Assembly (NCBI GenBank): GCA_023391415.1
Contig: JAEWAY010000015.1
Coordinates: 26,235 to 90,234 of the forward strand
Length of the DNA stretch: 64,000 nt
DNA from: Bacteroidota bacterium
GTDB lineage: Bacteria > Bacteroidota > Bacteroidia > Cytophagales > Cytophagaceae
Reading direction: 5' to 3'
The position numbers and the translations under genes were made by a program. Positions 15,844 through 25,717 of the stretch are shown here, in pieces (positions within the stretch are counted from its first letter, which is position 1; every line of letters starts with the position of its first letter). Below the pieces are notes generated by a model. That model did no database searches, was not told where the DNA came from, and saw nothing but the letters and a program-made list of their open reading frames with translations.

Positions 15844-18198
15844 ATGTATGCCAGAATAAGGCTGTTTTTAGCACTATGCGTGATCGCTTCCGCCGGCTTC
15901 GCGCAGGACGGGCGGATTACTTCTTCCATCAGGGGAAAAGTTCTTGATCTAGACTCCGAGGCGCCGGTTCCTTTCGCCACGGTGACGCTGGCGGATACGG
16001 AGCCGCCGATAGGAACTTTTTGCGATGAATATGGAAATTTCGAGCTGACCAATGTGCCTGTGGGCAGGCATACGATTCAGACGTTCATGCCAGGCTATGA
16101 GCCCGCTACAATGCCTGGTTTGCTCGTGACCTCCGGCAAAGCGCTGTATATAGAGATTAAAATGAAGGAATCGGTGGCTGAAATGGAAACCATCGTGATA
16201 AGGGCCGAGAAAGAAAAAGACAAGCCTCTCAATCACATGGCTACAGTCAGCGCCCGGCAACTCAGCATGGAGGAAGCGAATAAATACGCGGGAGGAGCGG
16301 ACGATCCGGCGAGGCTGGTAGCGTCCTTCGCCGGCGTCGCCAGTGACCTGACCACCAATGGTATCGTCATACGGGGCAACGCCCCCAAAGGACTGCTCTG
16401 GCGTCTGGAAGGGGTGGAAGTGCCCAATCCCAATCACTTCGGCGAGCTGGCGGGTTTTGGCGCGGGAGGTATCACCGCGCTCAGCAGCCAGATGCTCGCC
16501 AATTCGGATTTTATGACCGGGGCCTTTCCCGCCGAATACGGCAACGCGCTTTCCGGAGTATTCGATTTGTCCATGCGCAGGGGCAACGTCTCGGAACGGG
16601 AGCATACACTGAGTATCGGCACGATCGGGGCGGACGTGTCTTCGGAAGGACCGATAAAGAAAGGGGGCAATTCATCCTATCTTTTTAACTACCGGTATTC
16701 GTCACTCGCCTTGGTCGACTATGTCATTCCCATCGATCTTGGTATCAACTATCAGGATCTGGCTTTCAAGTTTCATTTTCCTACCAGGAAAGCGGGCGTT
16801 TTCTCTCTCTGGGGGCTGGGGTTTATAGACCGTCAAAGGATAGAAGCCGAAAAAGATTCTTCCAGACGAGAGTACCTCTATCAACTGGGTAGCGCGGATA
16901 GCAAGATCGTTACGGGTATCACGGGACTTTCCCACCAGTACTTTATGGGTGAAAACACCTACCTGAAAACCATTCTGGCGGCCTCTTCCAACGAGCTGAC
17001 GACAGACTGGTATATGCTCGCCGCGCCCGCTTACCAGAACAGTGTCAGGACAGATCACATTCATACCGCTTTCAGAAACCTCACGTTGACTTCGTTTGTA
17101 AATCATAAATTCAGCGCCGCGCATACCAACAGGACCGGATTTGTCGCGCGGCGCCTGTATTATGACATGCGGCTACGGCACGCGGAGAGTATGGACCAGC
17201 CCCTGGAAGACTATGTCGACGCCAGAGGAAATAGCGCGTTGGTCCAGGCCTATTCTCAATCGTCCATACAATTGGGGAGGCGGTTCGTAATAAATCCGGG
17301 GATCAACTTGCAACACTTCGCCTTATCGGGCAAAACTTCCATAGAACCAAGATTTGGCGCGCGTTGGCGGATAGATCCGCGGCAAAGCGTCGCGTTCGGA
17401 TACGGCGAGCATAGCCGGATCGAAAAGCTGAACTTCTATCTGGGCGACGTATATGACGGGGCGGGATATAGCCAGCCCAATAAACAACTGGATTTTAGCA
17501 AAGCCCGTCATTTTGTATTAAGCTATGACAGGACTTTTGGCAAAAATACCCGTCTGAAAATCGAGCCGTATTACCAGTATCTGTACAATATTCCCGTTAT
17601 TCCGGATAGTTCTTTTTCTTTTATCAATCTGCAGCATGACTGGTTTATAAACAATACGCTGGTCAATAAAGGCGAAGGCGAAAATATCGGCATAGACTTT
17701 ACCCTGGAACGCTTTCTCAATCAGGGTTGGTTTTACCTGATTACCGCTTCCGTTTTTGATTCCAAATACAAAGGCGGCGATGGTGTATGGAGAAATACGA
17801 TGTTCAACCGGCAGTTTATTTCCAATATCCTGTTGGGTAAGGAATGGGTGATCGGCAAAAATAAGCAAAATCAATTGAGCGTGAGCGGAAAGCTGACTTT
17901 TATGCGGGGCGAACGCTGGACTCCTGTGGATGCCGCCGCTTCTCTAGACGCCGGAGAAGTCGTTTATCAGCACGCGAGAGCGTTTGAAACCCAGGCTCCG
18001 AATACCTATTTTCTGCACTCGACCATCACCTACCGGATAAACCGGAAAAAACACTCCAGTCTGTGGTCGCTTCAGATATTGAACACCCTAGGTAGCAGAT
18101 ACTACGTAGGCCCCGTATACAATATGAAGAATCAGCGCGTAGACGATCATTATGAAACTGTCGTCATTCCCAACTTTAGCTACAAGATACAGTTCTGA
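15844..18198 (+). CDS. TonB-dependent receptor with carboxypeptidase-like N-terminal domain
   Basis: 784 residues. A signal peptide (LFLALCVIASAGFA, then Gln) is followed by a carboxypeptidase-regulatory-like domain (RGKVLDLDSEAPVPFATVTL, residues 28-115) and a plug (about 130-240) with VIRGNAPKGLLWRLEGVEVP. The barrel begins with FPAEYGNALSGVFDLSMRRGN and the chain ends NFSYKIQF with a C-terminal Phe, as is common for barrels recognised by the Bam machine. Unlike the receptor at 5355 it has no SusD-like or lipoprotein partner, and its neighbours give no substrate. Receptors lacking SusD often take up metals, cobalamin or peptides. The start ATG is the first in frame. Confidence 0.92.
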   Translation: MYARIRLFLALCVIASAGFAQDGRITSSIRGKVLDLDSEAPVPFATVTLADTEPPIGTFCDEYGNFELTNVPVGRHTIQTFMPGYEPATMPGLLVTSGKALYIEIKMKESVAEMETIVIRAEKEKDKPLNHMATVSARQLSMEEANKYAGGADDPARLVASFAGVASDLTTNGIVIRGNAPKGLLWRLEGVEVPNPNHFGELAGFGAGGITALSSQMLANSDFMTGAFPAEYGNALSGVFDLSMRRGNVSEREHTLSIGTIGADVSSEGPIKKGGNSSYLFNYRYSSLALVDYVIPIDLGINYQDLAFKFHFPTRKAGVFSLWGLGFIDRQRIEAEKDSSRREYLYQLGSADSKIVTGITGLSHQYFMGENTYLKTILAASSNELTTDWYMLAAPAYQNSVRTDHIHTAFRNLTLTSFVNHKFSAAHTNRTGFVARRLYYDMRLRHAESMDQPLEDYVDARGNSALVQAYSQSSIQLGRRFVINPGINLQHFALSGKTSIEPRFGARWRIDPRQSVAFGYGEHSRIEKLNFYLGDVYDGAGYSQPNKQLDFSKARHFVLSYDRTFGKNTRLKIEPYYQYLYNIPVIPDSSFSFINLQHDWFINNTLVNKGEGENIGIDFTLERFLNQGWFYLITASVFDSKYKGGDGVWRNTMFNRQFISNILLGKEWVIGKNKQNQLSVSGKLTFMRGERWTPVDAAASLDAGEVVYQHARAFETQAPNTYFLHSTITYRINRKKHSSLWSLQILNTLGSRYYVGPVYNMKNQRVDDHYETVVIPNFSYKIQF

Positions 18199-18235
18199 AA
18201 CATTCGCTCCGGCTGCTATTCCGGGGCCGAAGATA

Positions 18236-18274
18236 CTCACCGGCGTTCTGGCCGCCAGCCCGAACGCCGGTGAG
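18236..18274 (+). terminator. Hairpin downstream of TonB receptor
   Basis: Perfect 12-bp arms ctcaccggcgtt (18236-18247) and aacgccggtgag (18263-18274) around a 15-base loop, 38 bases after the receptor stop, followed by an AT-rich but not T-only tail. It is most likely a terminator. Confidence 0.6.
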
Positions 18275-18289
18275 ATCATATTATAATAA

Positions 18290-18430
18290 TTAAATATCCG
18301 TTCCCGCGTAGCGCTAAAGGATCGCTTTATCTTCAAGCCTAAGCAAAAGGATGCTGATGTTTTTCAAAATATTCTAAATCCAAAAGTGCTGGATGTGGAA
18401 GTAGTCAGAATTGAAAATGATTCTCTATGA
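18290..18430 (+). pseudogene. Possible remnant of a coding sequence (about 46 codons, no start)
   Basis: Between the hairpin and the RND pump gene, a frame reads from a stop at 18287 to TGA at 18428 with protein-like composition (RVALKDRFIFKPKQKDADVF, then QNILNPKVLDVEVVRIENDS) but no start codon. It looks like the C-terminal stub of a lost gene. No family was recognised; a chance open stretch is possible. Confidence 0.35.
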
Positions 18431-18473
18431 GGTGTGAAATTGATATTGATGATGACTTTATATTGTCTACTCC

Positions 18474-21400
18474 CTAATAAATGTCGGGGATACCACTCAA
18501 CGCCTCATTTTCGCTCTCAGTCCGGTTGGTCCATCGATAAAGAGGTGGAATCAGTATTGGCGTAAAAATGAGCGTACTCGTTAGTCCGCCAATGATGACG
18601 GTCGCAAGAGGCCTCTGGACGTCCGAGCCGATACCTTTGGAAGTCGCGGCGGGAATAAGTCCCAGGATCGCCAATACCAGAATGGAGAGAATGGCCCGGA
18701 GTTGTTCGCTTGAAATTCGGTTGATGAGCGATGGGCTAACCGGTTGACCGGCGCTCGCCCGGTTCAGGGCCGAAATCAAGATCACGCCGGCCATCACGGA
18801 TATCCCGAATATGGAAACGAAGCCTACTCCCGCCGAAACGTTGAAATAGTAGCCGCGGATCAGCAAGGCCAGAATTCCCCCGGCCAGCGAGAACAGGATA
18901 CAGCTCATGGTGACCATGGTATGCTTCAGGTTATGGAAAAGCGTAAAAAGAAGCGCGAAAACCAGCGCGATCGTCAGCGGTATGGTGAGCGCCAGTTGCT
19001 TTCCGGCGCGTTCCAGATTTTCGTATTGTCCGCCGTAGATAATTTCATAGCCTTTGGGGATATGGACTTTGTCTTTAAGGCGGGCTTGCAGCTCTTTTAC
19101 AAATCCACCCTGATCTCTGCCATGGATGTTTGTCCGGACAGTGACCATGCGCTTATTATTATACCGGTATATGTTGGTTTGTCCCTCCGTAAAACAGATT
19201 TCGGCCAATTGTTCCATGGGGATAAGCGAACCGTTGACCGAAGGAACGAGCAGCTTTCTTATCTCGTCGATATTGTCGCGAAATTTTGGCAAATAGCGTA
19301 CGACAATATCGTAGCGCTTGGTACCGTCGTACAGGATAGAAACTGTCTTGCCGCCAATGGCGGCTTCGATCATGTTCTGAATATCCGCGATGTTGATCCC
19401 GTAGCGGGCGGCGTTTTCCCGATTGATTTTTATAGCCAGTTGCTCCTGAGTTCCTTCCTGCTCGATATTCACGCCTTCGCTTCCTCGCGTGTTCCTTATG
19501 ATGTCGGCGACGCTGTCCGCCTTCTCCCGGGCCAGTATCAGGTCGTCCCCAACGATGGAGACGGCGAGATCGGCGGCGCTTCCCGTCACGATTTCCATTA
19601 CCTGGTCGATGATGGGTTGTCCCGACGTGAACATGACACCCGGAAGCTCCTGTTCCAGATTGTTACGGATGAGCCGTACCAGTTCCTTTTTGGAAATGGT
19701 GTCGCTCCATAAGTGGTAATCTTTCAGACCGACCAGGATTTCGTTCCGATTGGCCGGAAACGGGTCGGTCCCATCGTCGTTGCGTCCCGTTTGAGTAATG
19801 ACGAAATCGACCTGGGGATATCGGGCGATGATACTTCGTATCCCGGGCGCGTGCCGGGCGTTTTCCTGAATGGTGACGCCTGATGGAAAATTGCCCCGAA
19901 GAAAGATGGAACCTTCATCCAGTTCGGGTAAAAACTCGGAGCCCAGTTTCAGCCCCAGCGCGATAAACGTCAAGACTACCGCGAATCCCGCGAGTACCGT
20001 CGTTTTGTAATGACTCAAAAAGACGCGCAGCGCTTTTTCGTATATTTTTTCAACAAAGGAAAGAACGAAGTTTTTATGTTCTTTCAAGGGTTTTTGGGTA
20101 TCTGAGATGGCCTTGGCGTAGGCGAAGGAAATCAATACGGGAATAAAGGTGAGCGCCGCCAGCATGGAACCCACCACCGCGAAAGCCAGCGTGAGCGCCA
20201 TGGGGGAAAATAATTTCCCCTCTACCCGCGTCATGAGCAGAATGGGCATATAGGCCAGAATGATTATGGAAACGGAAAAAAAGATTTCCCTGCTGACTTC
20301 CCGAGCCGACGAAAGAGTGATTTTTATAACGCCCTCCTTTTTTTCTTCGGGCGTGGCGCTCCGGTACGCGCGTATCAGATGCTCCACCATGATACAGGCC
20401 CCGTCGACGATAATGCCGAAATCGATGGCTCCGAGTGAAAGCAGGTTGGCCGGGATCCCCGTAAGGCGCATCAATATAAAGGCGAAAAGCATTGAAAAGG
20501 GAATGGTCAGCGCTACGATCAGGGCGCTGCGCGCGCTTCCTAAAAAGAAAATAAGGATAATGACGACGATGCTTACGCCTTCAAAAAGGGTTTTCCCTAC
20601 GGTATGCAGCGAGTGGTCGATCAAAAAGCCGCGATCGTAGAGTACGCGTATGCTGACGCCTTCGGGTAGCTCGCGCTCCTGCAATTCGGCGACGCGTCGC
20701 TTGAGGTCGGTCAGTACTTCACTCGGGTTTTCGTATCTGCGGAGCAGGACCACGCCTTCCACCCCGTTGTTTACATTGACGCCCGCGTCGGGTATCGTAT
20801 AGCCCAGAATACCGCTCGGAGGAGGAGGCGCGATTTCGACGCTCGCCACGTCGCGGATGAAGACAGGGACGCCGTTTTCGGATTTTAAAACGATGTTTTC
20901 AATGTCCCTTTCATTTTTGATGGCGCCAAGTCCGCGTATGGCGAAGCCTTGCCCACCCCGTTCGATAATGTTTCCGCCCGTGTTCTGATTGTTCGCCGAT
21001 ACGGCGTTTTCGATATCGGCTATGGTGAGCCGGTATTTCCGAAGCTTATCGGGAGAAGTAAGAATATGGAATTGTTTGAGCGGTCCTCCAAACGTGATGA
21101 TGTCGGCTACGCCGGGTGTTTGCAGGAGATAAGGCTTGACGATCCAGTCCTGAAAATCCCTTATTTCAATCGGGGTGTAGGTTGGCGGCGCTTCCACCAC
21201 ATAACGAAAGATCTCTCCCACGGCGGTGGAGAGGGGAGCCAGTTCGGGCGCTACGCCTTCGGGAAGCTCGACAGTAGCCAGACGCTCGAGCGCCTGTTGT
21301 CTCGCGAAGTAATCGTCCGTCCCGTCTTTGAATGTCAGTTGTACCACGCTCAATCCGAAAATGGTACGGCTTCTCCGGTCTAGTACGTTGGGCGTATTTT

Positions 21401-21620
21401 GCAAAGCCCTTTCGATAGGAACGGTGACTTGCTGCTCGACTTCTTCGGCCGCTCTGCCTTCATAGGTCGCCACTACGATGACGTTCGTGTCGGCGATGTC
21501 GGGATAGGCTTCGATTTTTAGTCTGGTGAAGCAGTAATAGCCGGCTCCCATCAGGATTAAACTTATCGCGACGACAACCCAGCGGTTGTTGAGCGAAAAT
21601 GTAAGCAGGTTTTTTATCAT
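18474..21620 (-). CDS. Heavy-metal efflux RND permease (CzcA/CusA family)
   Basis: 1,048 residues, normal for the HME-RND pumps that export cations from cytosol and periplasm in exchange for protons. The N-terminal helix with YPDIADTNV, the large periplasmic loops, and in the fourth membrane helix the charged DFGIIVDGACIMVEH series (near residue 400) carrying the Asp, Asp and Glu of the CzcA proton relay are all visible. These acidic residues favour divalent cations (zinc, cobalt, cadmium, nickel), although CusA-type Cu/Ag transport cannot be excluded. It is the last gene of the set TolC-like channel, adaptor, pump, with 115 bases between adaptor and pump and the two-component genes upstream. 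The inner membrane location is clear. Confidence 0.93.
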   Translation of the reverse strand: MIKNLLTFSLNNRWVVVAISLILMGAGYYCFTRLKIEAYPDIADTNVIVVATYEGRAAEEVEQQVTVPIERALQNTPNVLDRRSRTIFGLSVVQLTFKDGTDDYFARQQALERLATVELPEGVAPELAPLSTAVGEIFRYVVEAPPTYTPIEIRDFQDWIVKPYLLQTPGVADIITFGGPLKQFHILTSPDKLRKYRLTIADIENAVSANNQNTGGNIIERGGQGFAIRGLGAIKNERDIENIVLKSENGVPVFIRDVASVEIAPPPPSGILGYTIPDAGVNVNNGVEGVVLLRRYENPSEVLTDLKRRVAELQERELPEGVSIRVLYDRGFLIDHSLHTVGKTLFEGVSIVVIILIFFLGSARSALIVALTIPFSMLFAFILMRLTGIPANLLSLGAIDFGIIVDGACIMVEHLIRAYRSATPEEKKEGVIKITLSSAREVSREIFFSVSIIILAYMPILLMTRVEGKLFSPMALTLAFAVVGSMLAALTFIPVLISFAYAKAISDTQKPLKEHKNFVLSFVEKIYEKALRVFLSHYKTTVLAGFAVVLTFIALGLKLGSEFLPELDEGSIFLRGNFPSGVTIQENARHAPGIRSIIARYPQVDFVITQTGRNDDGTDPFPANRNEILVGLKDYHLWSDTISKKELVRLIRNNLEQELPGVMFTSGQPIIDQVMEIVTGSAADLAVSIVGDDLILAREKADSVADIIRNTRGSEGVNIEQEGTQEQLAIKINRENAARYGINIADIQNMIEAAIGGKTVSILYDGTKRYDIVVRYLPKFRDNIDEIRKLLVPSVNGSLIPMEQLAEICFTEGQTNIYRYNNKRMVTVRTNIHGRDQGGFVKELQARLKDKVHIPKGYEIIYGGQYENLERAGKQLALTIPLTIALVFALLFTLFHNLKHTMVTMSCILFSLAGGILALLIRGYYFNVSAGVGFVSIFGISVMAGVILISALNRASAGQPVSPSLINRISSEQLRAILSILVLAILGLIPAATSKGIGSDVQRPLATVIIGGLTSTLIFTPILIPPLYRWTNRTESENEALSGIPDIY

Positions 21621-21735
21621 GGTCGTTCGCGGGTTTCTGGTCGCGGATTAGTATATTTTTGATGAAATAAGGAACGCGTGGCGCTAGCTGGCTTCCTTCA
21701 GGCGCCACCCTGTCCCGCGTCGCCGGAATATGGCT

Positions 21736-22881
21736 TTAGTAGCCAAACGACAAGCCTTTGAGCTGCATGACGCCTTCCACCGCTATTTCATCTCCGCCAT
21801 TCAATCCATCGAACACGATAATCCTGTCGCCGATCTGCTTGCCGGTCCGCACTTCCCTGCGCTCAAATTGGAGGCTTGGAACGGAACCGGAAGGCGAGGC
21901 CACTCTCTGGAAATCGGAAACCGAAAGGCTCCAATCAGGATTCGTCTTGACGAATACATAGTTTTTTCCCTGTACCGTCACCAGCGATGTTTTGCTGATG
22001 GTGATAAGGCCGCTTTCGCTCAAGCTAAATGAAATGTGGGCGAACATGCCCGATTTGAGTTTGTCGCCGCTGTTGTTTACACTGACGCGGATCCGGATCA
22101 TTCTTGTCAGGTTGTCCACTACGTCGGCGATATCGTCGATTTTACCCGTATATTTTTCATTGGGAAACGAAGAGAATGATATATCGCAATCGCTCCCTCG
22201 CCGTATGGCTCCAATCTGATTTTCGGGAATATCGCAGATAAGGTAAGCTGTTCCCGCTTTCGCGTCGCGCAATAGTTTTGGATCGAAACCACCTGATTTC
22301 AGCGCGACTTCATGTTCGATCAGAGCCGCTTTTTCATTGGCCAGGCTGGTTTCTTCCATGCTCAAGGCCGTTTCCGCGTTGAGCAATTCCTGACCGGTGG
22401 CGACTCCGTGCTGATGCAGGTCCCGCGCGCGTTCCAGTTCGATCCGCCTCCGCTTTATATTGATGTTCTGAATCTGGCGTATGTTGATCTGATGCTGGAT
22501 GAGTTGGGTATAATTGCTCGCCAGCTCAGGATTTTCAAACAATACGATATTTTGTCCGGCCCCGGAGCTGGATGAAACAATCGTCGCTCCGACTTTTCCG
22601 ATAGCCGTAAACTCGGCGCTAACCCCGGCGTCGCCTATTTTTTCAAGTCTCCAGAAAGCGCGAGCCACTGTGTCGTTTTCAGGAAAGGATATAATATCCC
22701 CATTATGGGTTATGGTCGGTCGCGACGAGGGTTCGTCCGCCGGCTGATGGCCGGCATCGCTTCCGCAGGAAGTCAGAAACGAAGCCAGTAGCGCTCCGCC
22801 AAGCCAGGCCGGCAGGCTATATCGGGAGTTTATCGCTAGCAAATAGCCGGTTATTCGTCTCGCGGATGTTCTTTTCATCAT
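21736..22881 (-). CDS. RND efflux periplasmic adaptor (membrane fusion protein), lipoprotein
   Basis: 381 residues. The N terminus has a positively charged stretch then ALLASFLTSC, a lipobox, so the adaptor is probably a lipoprotein anchored in the inner membrane. Beta-barrel and lipoyl-like halves flank a long helical hairpin (about residues 125-195, QLIQHQINIRQIQNINIKRR to NEKAALIEHE). The later barrel has SFSSFPNEKYTGKIDDIADV and the C-terminal domain ends VEGVMQLKGLSFGY. It overlaps the channel gene by four bases (ATGA) and is followed by the pump, so the three are translated together. Confidence 0.9.
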   Translation of the reverse strand: MMKRTSARRITGYLLAINSRYSLPAWLGGALLASFLTSCGSDAGHQPADEPSSRPTITHNGDIISFPENDTVARAFWRLEKIGDAGVSAEFTAIGKVGATIVSSSSGAGQNIVLFENPELASNYTQLIQHQINIRQIQNINIKRRRIELERARDLHQHGVATGQELLNAETALSMEETSLANEKAALIEHEVALKSGGFDPKLLRDAKAGTAYLICDIPENQIGAIRRGSDCDISFSSFPNEKYTGKIDDIADVVDNLTRMIRIRVSVNNSGDKLKSGMFAHISFSLSESGLITISKTSLVTVQGKNYVFVKTNPDWSLSVSDFQRVASPSGSVPSLQFERREVRTGKQIGDRIIVFDGLNGGDEIAVEGVMQLKGLSFGY

Positions 22882-24149
22882 TGTGCCAATTGATTGATTA
22901 GCCCTGTGGCGTATAGTAGTTGAATATAGCTTTGGCGGTATTGCCGCGAAGCCTCGTAATATTGTCGCCGCGTTTCCAGCCAGCCTCGCTGCGCTTCCAG
23001 AAAGTCTATGATGGTGGTTCCTCCTTTCAGGTAGGCGTATCGCACATTGTCCAGAACAGTTTGGGCTTGCTCCGATACGGCTTCAAAGTTTTCGATATTC
23101 CGGCGATGAGTCCTGTAACTGGCGTACGCGTTTTCCACTTCCGTCCGGGATTGGTTTTGAATGGCTGAGAGGCGTTGCCCGGCCTGGTCTTTCAGCAGAT
23201 AGGATTTTTTTATTTCGCCCTGGTTGCGGTTGAAAAGCGGCAAGTCGACTGTGGCGTAAATACCGAAATAGGGCACGCTGTTTTGAGGATTCCAGATAGC
23301 GCCCAATTCAGGTTGTGGATAGGCGAGCGCCTTTTGCAGCTTGATATTGCTGTTGGAAAGGTTGATCAGCGAGATCGCCGCCTGAATGTCGCCGCGGTTT
23401 TCCAGAGCCCACTTGTAGAGGCTATCCATCTCCGCCGGAACAATGGTGAAAATGTGATCCGCCGTGTCCACAAACGCGCTATCGACGCCGAGCAAAAAAC
23501 TCAGTTCATTTTGGCTGTTGACAAGTTCCCTTGCCGCCGTCTCCCGCTGAATAGCGTATTGCTTCGACAGGAGTTCCACACGAAACAGATCGGTCCGCGT
23601 AATCACCTGGTTTTTATATCGGAGAAGATTGCTTGTCAGCAGACTGTCCATATTGCTTTTGGCCGTCGTCAATATGTCCAGTTGTTTTTGGGCCGCCCAG
23701 ACCTCCATCCATTTGGTGGCTACGTCGTAAAAAAGCGCGCGTTCGGTTTCCGCGTAGTCCTTTTCGGACAAGGAAACGCTTTCGCGGGCGAAATCCAGCT
23801 TGTATCCGCGCTGTCCCGCTATCTGAAAGGTCTTGGTAAGCTGCCACCATACCTGGCGGTCGCTCGCGCCGAAGCTTTCGGGAAATCGAAAGGGCCGGGT
23901 CAATAGGAGTGTCTGGTTGTTTAAGACGGGATTGGGCCGGATTCCGGCGCTGATTATGTCGGATTGGGCGATTTCGATATTAAATTGTTCGGCTTTCAGA
24001 ATAGGATTGCCGGTTCGGGCGACTTGAAGCGCTTGCCGCAATGTATAGTTTGTCTGCGCTTTTGAAGCGAGGCAAAGCGACAAAAAGAAAAGCGGGGAAA
24101 GAATATGTCTGAGGGAGACAAGCATGCGCGCCGTTTTATAATAATACAA
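22878..24149 (-). CDS. TolC-family outer membrane channel (CzcC/CusC-like)
   Basis: 423 residues with a short signal (ILSPLFFLSLCLASKA, then Gln) and the pair of OEP repeats typical of CzcC-type proteins: LRQALQVARTGNPILKAEQF starts the first coiled hairpin, and NRGDIQAAISLINLSNSNIK the second. It lacks the lipobox usual for CusC. First structural gene of the efflux unit; it is followed by adaptor and pump with overlapping or close ends. The start at 24149 leaves a few residues before the signal (MYYYKTARMLVSLRH); the Met nine codons in is a possible alternative. Confidence 0.9.
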   Translation of the reverse strand: MYYYKTARMLVSLRHILSPLFFLSLCLASKAQTNYTLRQALQVARTGNPILKAEQFNIEIAQSDIISAGIRPNPVLNNQTLLLTRPFRFPESFGASDRQVWWQLTKTFQIAGQRGYKLDFARESVSLSEKDYAETERALFYDVATKWMEVWAAQKQLDILTTAKSNMDSLLTSNLLRYKNQVITRTDLFRVELLSKQYAIQRETAARELVNSQNELSFLLGVDSAFVDTADHIFTIVPAEMDSLYKWALENRGDIQAAISLINLSNSNIKLQKALAYPQPELGAIWNPQNSVPYFGIYATVDLPLFNRNQGEIKKSYLLKDQAGQRLSAIQNQSRTEVENAYASYRTHRRNIENFEAVSEQAQTVLDNVRYAYLKGGTTIIDFLEAQRGWLETRRQYYEASRQYRQSYIQLLYATGLINQLAQ

Positions 24150-24264
24150 AGATCTCCATATCGTAGTGAAAGGATGGTTAGAAGGTCGATAGAAAAAAAT
24201 TAGAATTTTATTAGAAAAAGGCGAACGCGGGGTATTTGTTAATGAGCGGAAGGAAGGGCCGGAT

Positions 24265-25650
24265 TTAGTCCTCGGCCATGGGAGTGAGTTCGACTTGAAA
24301 GGTAGTTCCCTCGTTTTTGGCGGACGATACGGCGATCGCTCCCTTATGGAGGGCGATAATCTTGCGCGTCAGCGGCAAGCCTATGCCGTTGCCGTAGGCG
24401 TATCGCTTGTTTTCGCCGCGGTAAAAAGGAATAAAGATGTTGTCCATGTCGCTTTCGGATATGCCTACGCCATGATCCGTAAATCGCAATAGTATTTTGT
24501 CGTCGCCAATGGAAATGGATACGGAGCTCCGCTTATCCTCCGAAAACTTGCAGCCATTTTCAAAAAGATTGGCGAAAGCTACTTTCAGAAGATATTCGTT
24601 GCCGTATATGGAAATCTGCCGGTCGTTTTCGCCCAGCAGGAACTCGGAGTCGAAGTGAATATCGATTTTGTACAGGGGGTTCGCCTGCTTCGTCTGTTGG
24701 CGGGCGTCCAGGAGCACCTCGTCGATACGGATCGGCCTGAAAGCGATTTCGGAAGGATCATAACTGGCTTTCGCCAGGTCGAGCAGGCTGCCGGACAGCC
24801 GGGCCAGCTTGCGGGCGTCGGCCAGCGCGTTGCCGATCGCGTTTTTGTATTCCCCGATCGTCCGGTCTTTGCTGATCGACAGCTCCAGTTCAGTAATGAT
24901 GGCCGAAAGCGGCGTGCGCGATTCGTGAGCTATATTGGAGACGAAGTGCTTTTGCGCCTCGAAGGAATTTTCCAGCCGGGTCAGCATTTCGTTGAAAGTA
25001 TTCGCCAGCTCGGATAGCTCGTCTTTGCTTCTGTTGGACGTAATCCTCAAATCGAGGTTGGTAGCGGAGATCCGCTTCGCTTTTTCACTCATCTCCTTTA
25101 CAGGTTCGAGCGCCTTTTTGGAAAAGAAACGTCCCGCCATATAGATAAATAGGATAGAGGCGATAAATACGAAAATACTGTTTTTGAGCAGACTGTCAAG
25201 CTTATTGTAGCCATATTGGTCGTACGCGGTGGCGATCACCACATAGTCCTTATCTTGAAAAGAGTAGCGCAATCCGGTTACCTGCCATTCGTCCTGATAA
25301 AACAGTAGTTCGCCTTTTTGCCAGATCGTGTCGATCATCCCTTTGGTTTCCTTTACATGGTCGATATCGTGAGCGTCGTGATAAAGTAGCCGAAAGCTGG
25401 TGTCGTAAATGGCGACTTGCACCTCGTTCAGAATTTTCCGGTTGTTGCGGTATATGTCCTGCAACGTCCGGCTTTCCACTTTCGCGTTAAAAAACAAGTT
25501 CGCTTTGGTGACGGCTTCCTTTTCCAAAAGGAAATAAAACTCCTTCTCCCGGTTTGATTTCGCCGATAGGTATATGGCCGATACGAAAATCAGCAAAATG
25601 GCGGCGGTGACCACCGTAAATAAAATAGCGAGCCGAGTCCTGATTTTCAC
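24265..25650 (-). CDS. Sensor histidine kinase of metal-efflux locus (CusS-like)
   Basis: 461 residues. Two membrane helices (about 10-29 and 158-176) bracket a 130-residue periplasmic sensor region. A HAMP linker follows (KKALEPVKEMSEKAKRISAT), then the dimerisation/phospho-acceptor helix with AHESRTPLSAI (His near residue 245) and the ATPase domain with N box (FANLFENGCKFSED), GVGISESD and GNGIGLPLTRK. It has the normal set of kinase boxes, so it should be active. It lies 67 bases after the cognate OmpR-type regulator and 115 before the channel, so the gene order is regulator, kinase, channel, adaptor, pump. It presumably senses periplasmic metal. Confidence 0.92.
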   Translation of the reverse strand: MKIRTRLAILFTVVTAAILLIFVSAIYLSAKSNREKEFYFLLEKEAVTKANLFFNAKVESRTLQDIYRNNRKILNEVQVAIYDTSFRLLYHDAHDIDHVKETKGMIDTIWQKGELLFYQDEWQVTGLRYSFQDKDYVVIATAYDQYGYNKLDSLLKNSIFVFIASILFIYMAGRFFSKKALEPVKEMSEKAKRISATNLDLRITSNRSKDELSELANTFNEMLTRLENSFEAQKHFVSNIAHESRTPLSAIITELELSISKDRTIGEYKNAIGNALADARKLARLSGSLLDLAKASYDPSEIAFRPIRIDEVLLDARQQTKQANPLYKIDIHFDSEFLLGENDRQISIYGNEYLLKVAFANLFENGCKFSEDKRSSVSISIGDDKILLRFTDHGVGISESDMDNIFIPFYRGENKRYAYGNGIGLPLTRKIIALHKGAIAVSSAKNEGTTFQVELTPMAED

Positions 25651-25717
25651 TTTCGAATGTTATGGACGATGTTTGTTTAAGCGGGAAAGCCCATATGGAA
25701 CCCTGCTCCGTACGCGC

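Noticed and set aside
18744..19712. 322-codon plus-strand frame
   Set aside because: It lies wholly antisense within the RND pump gene, has no domain pattern, and is a shadow of its codon bias.
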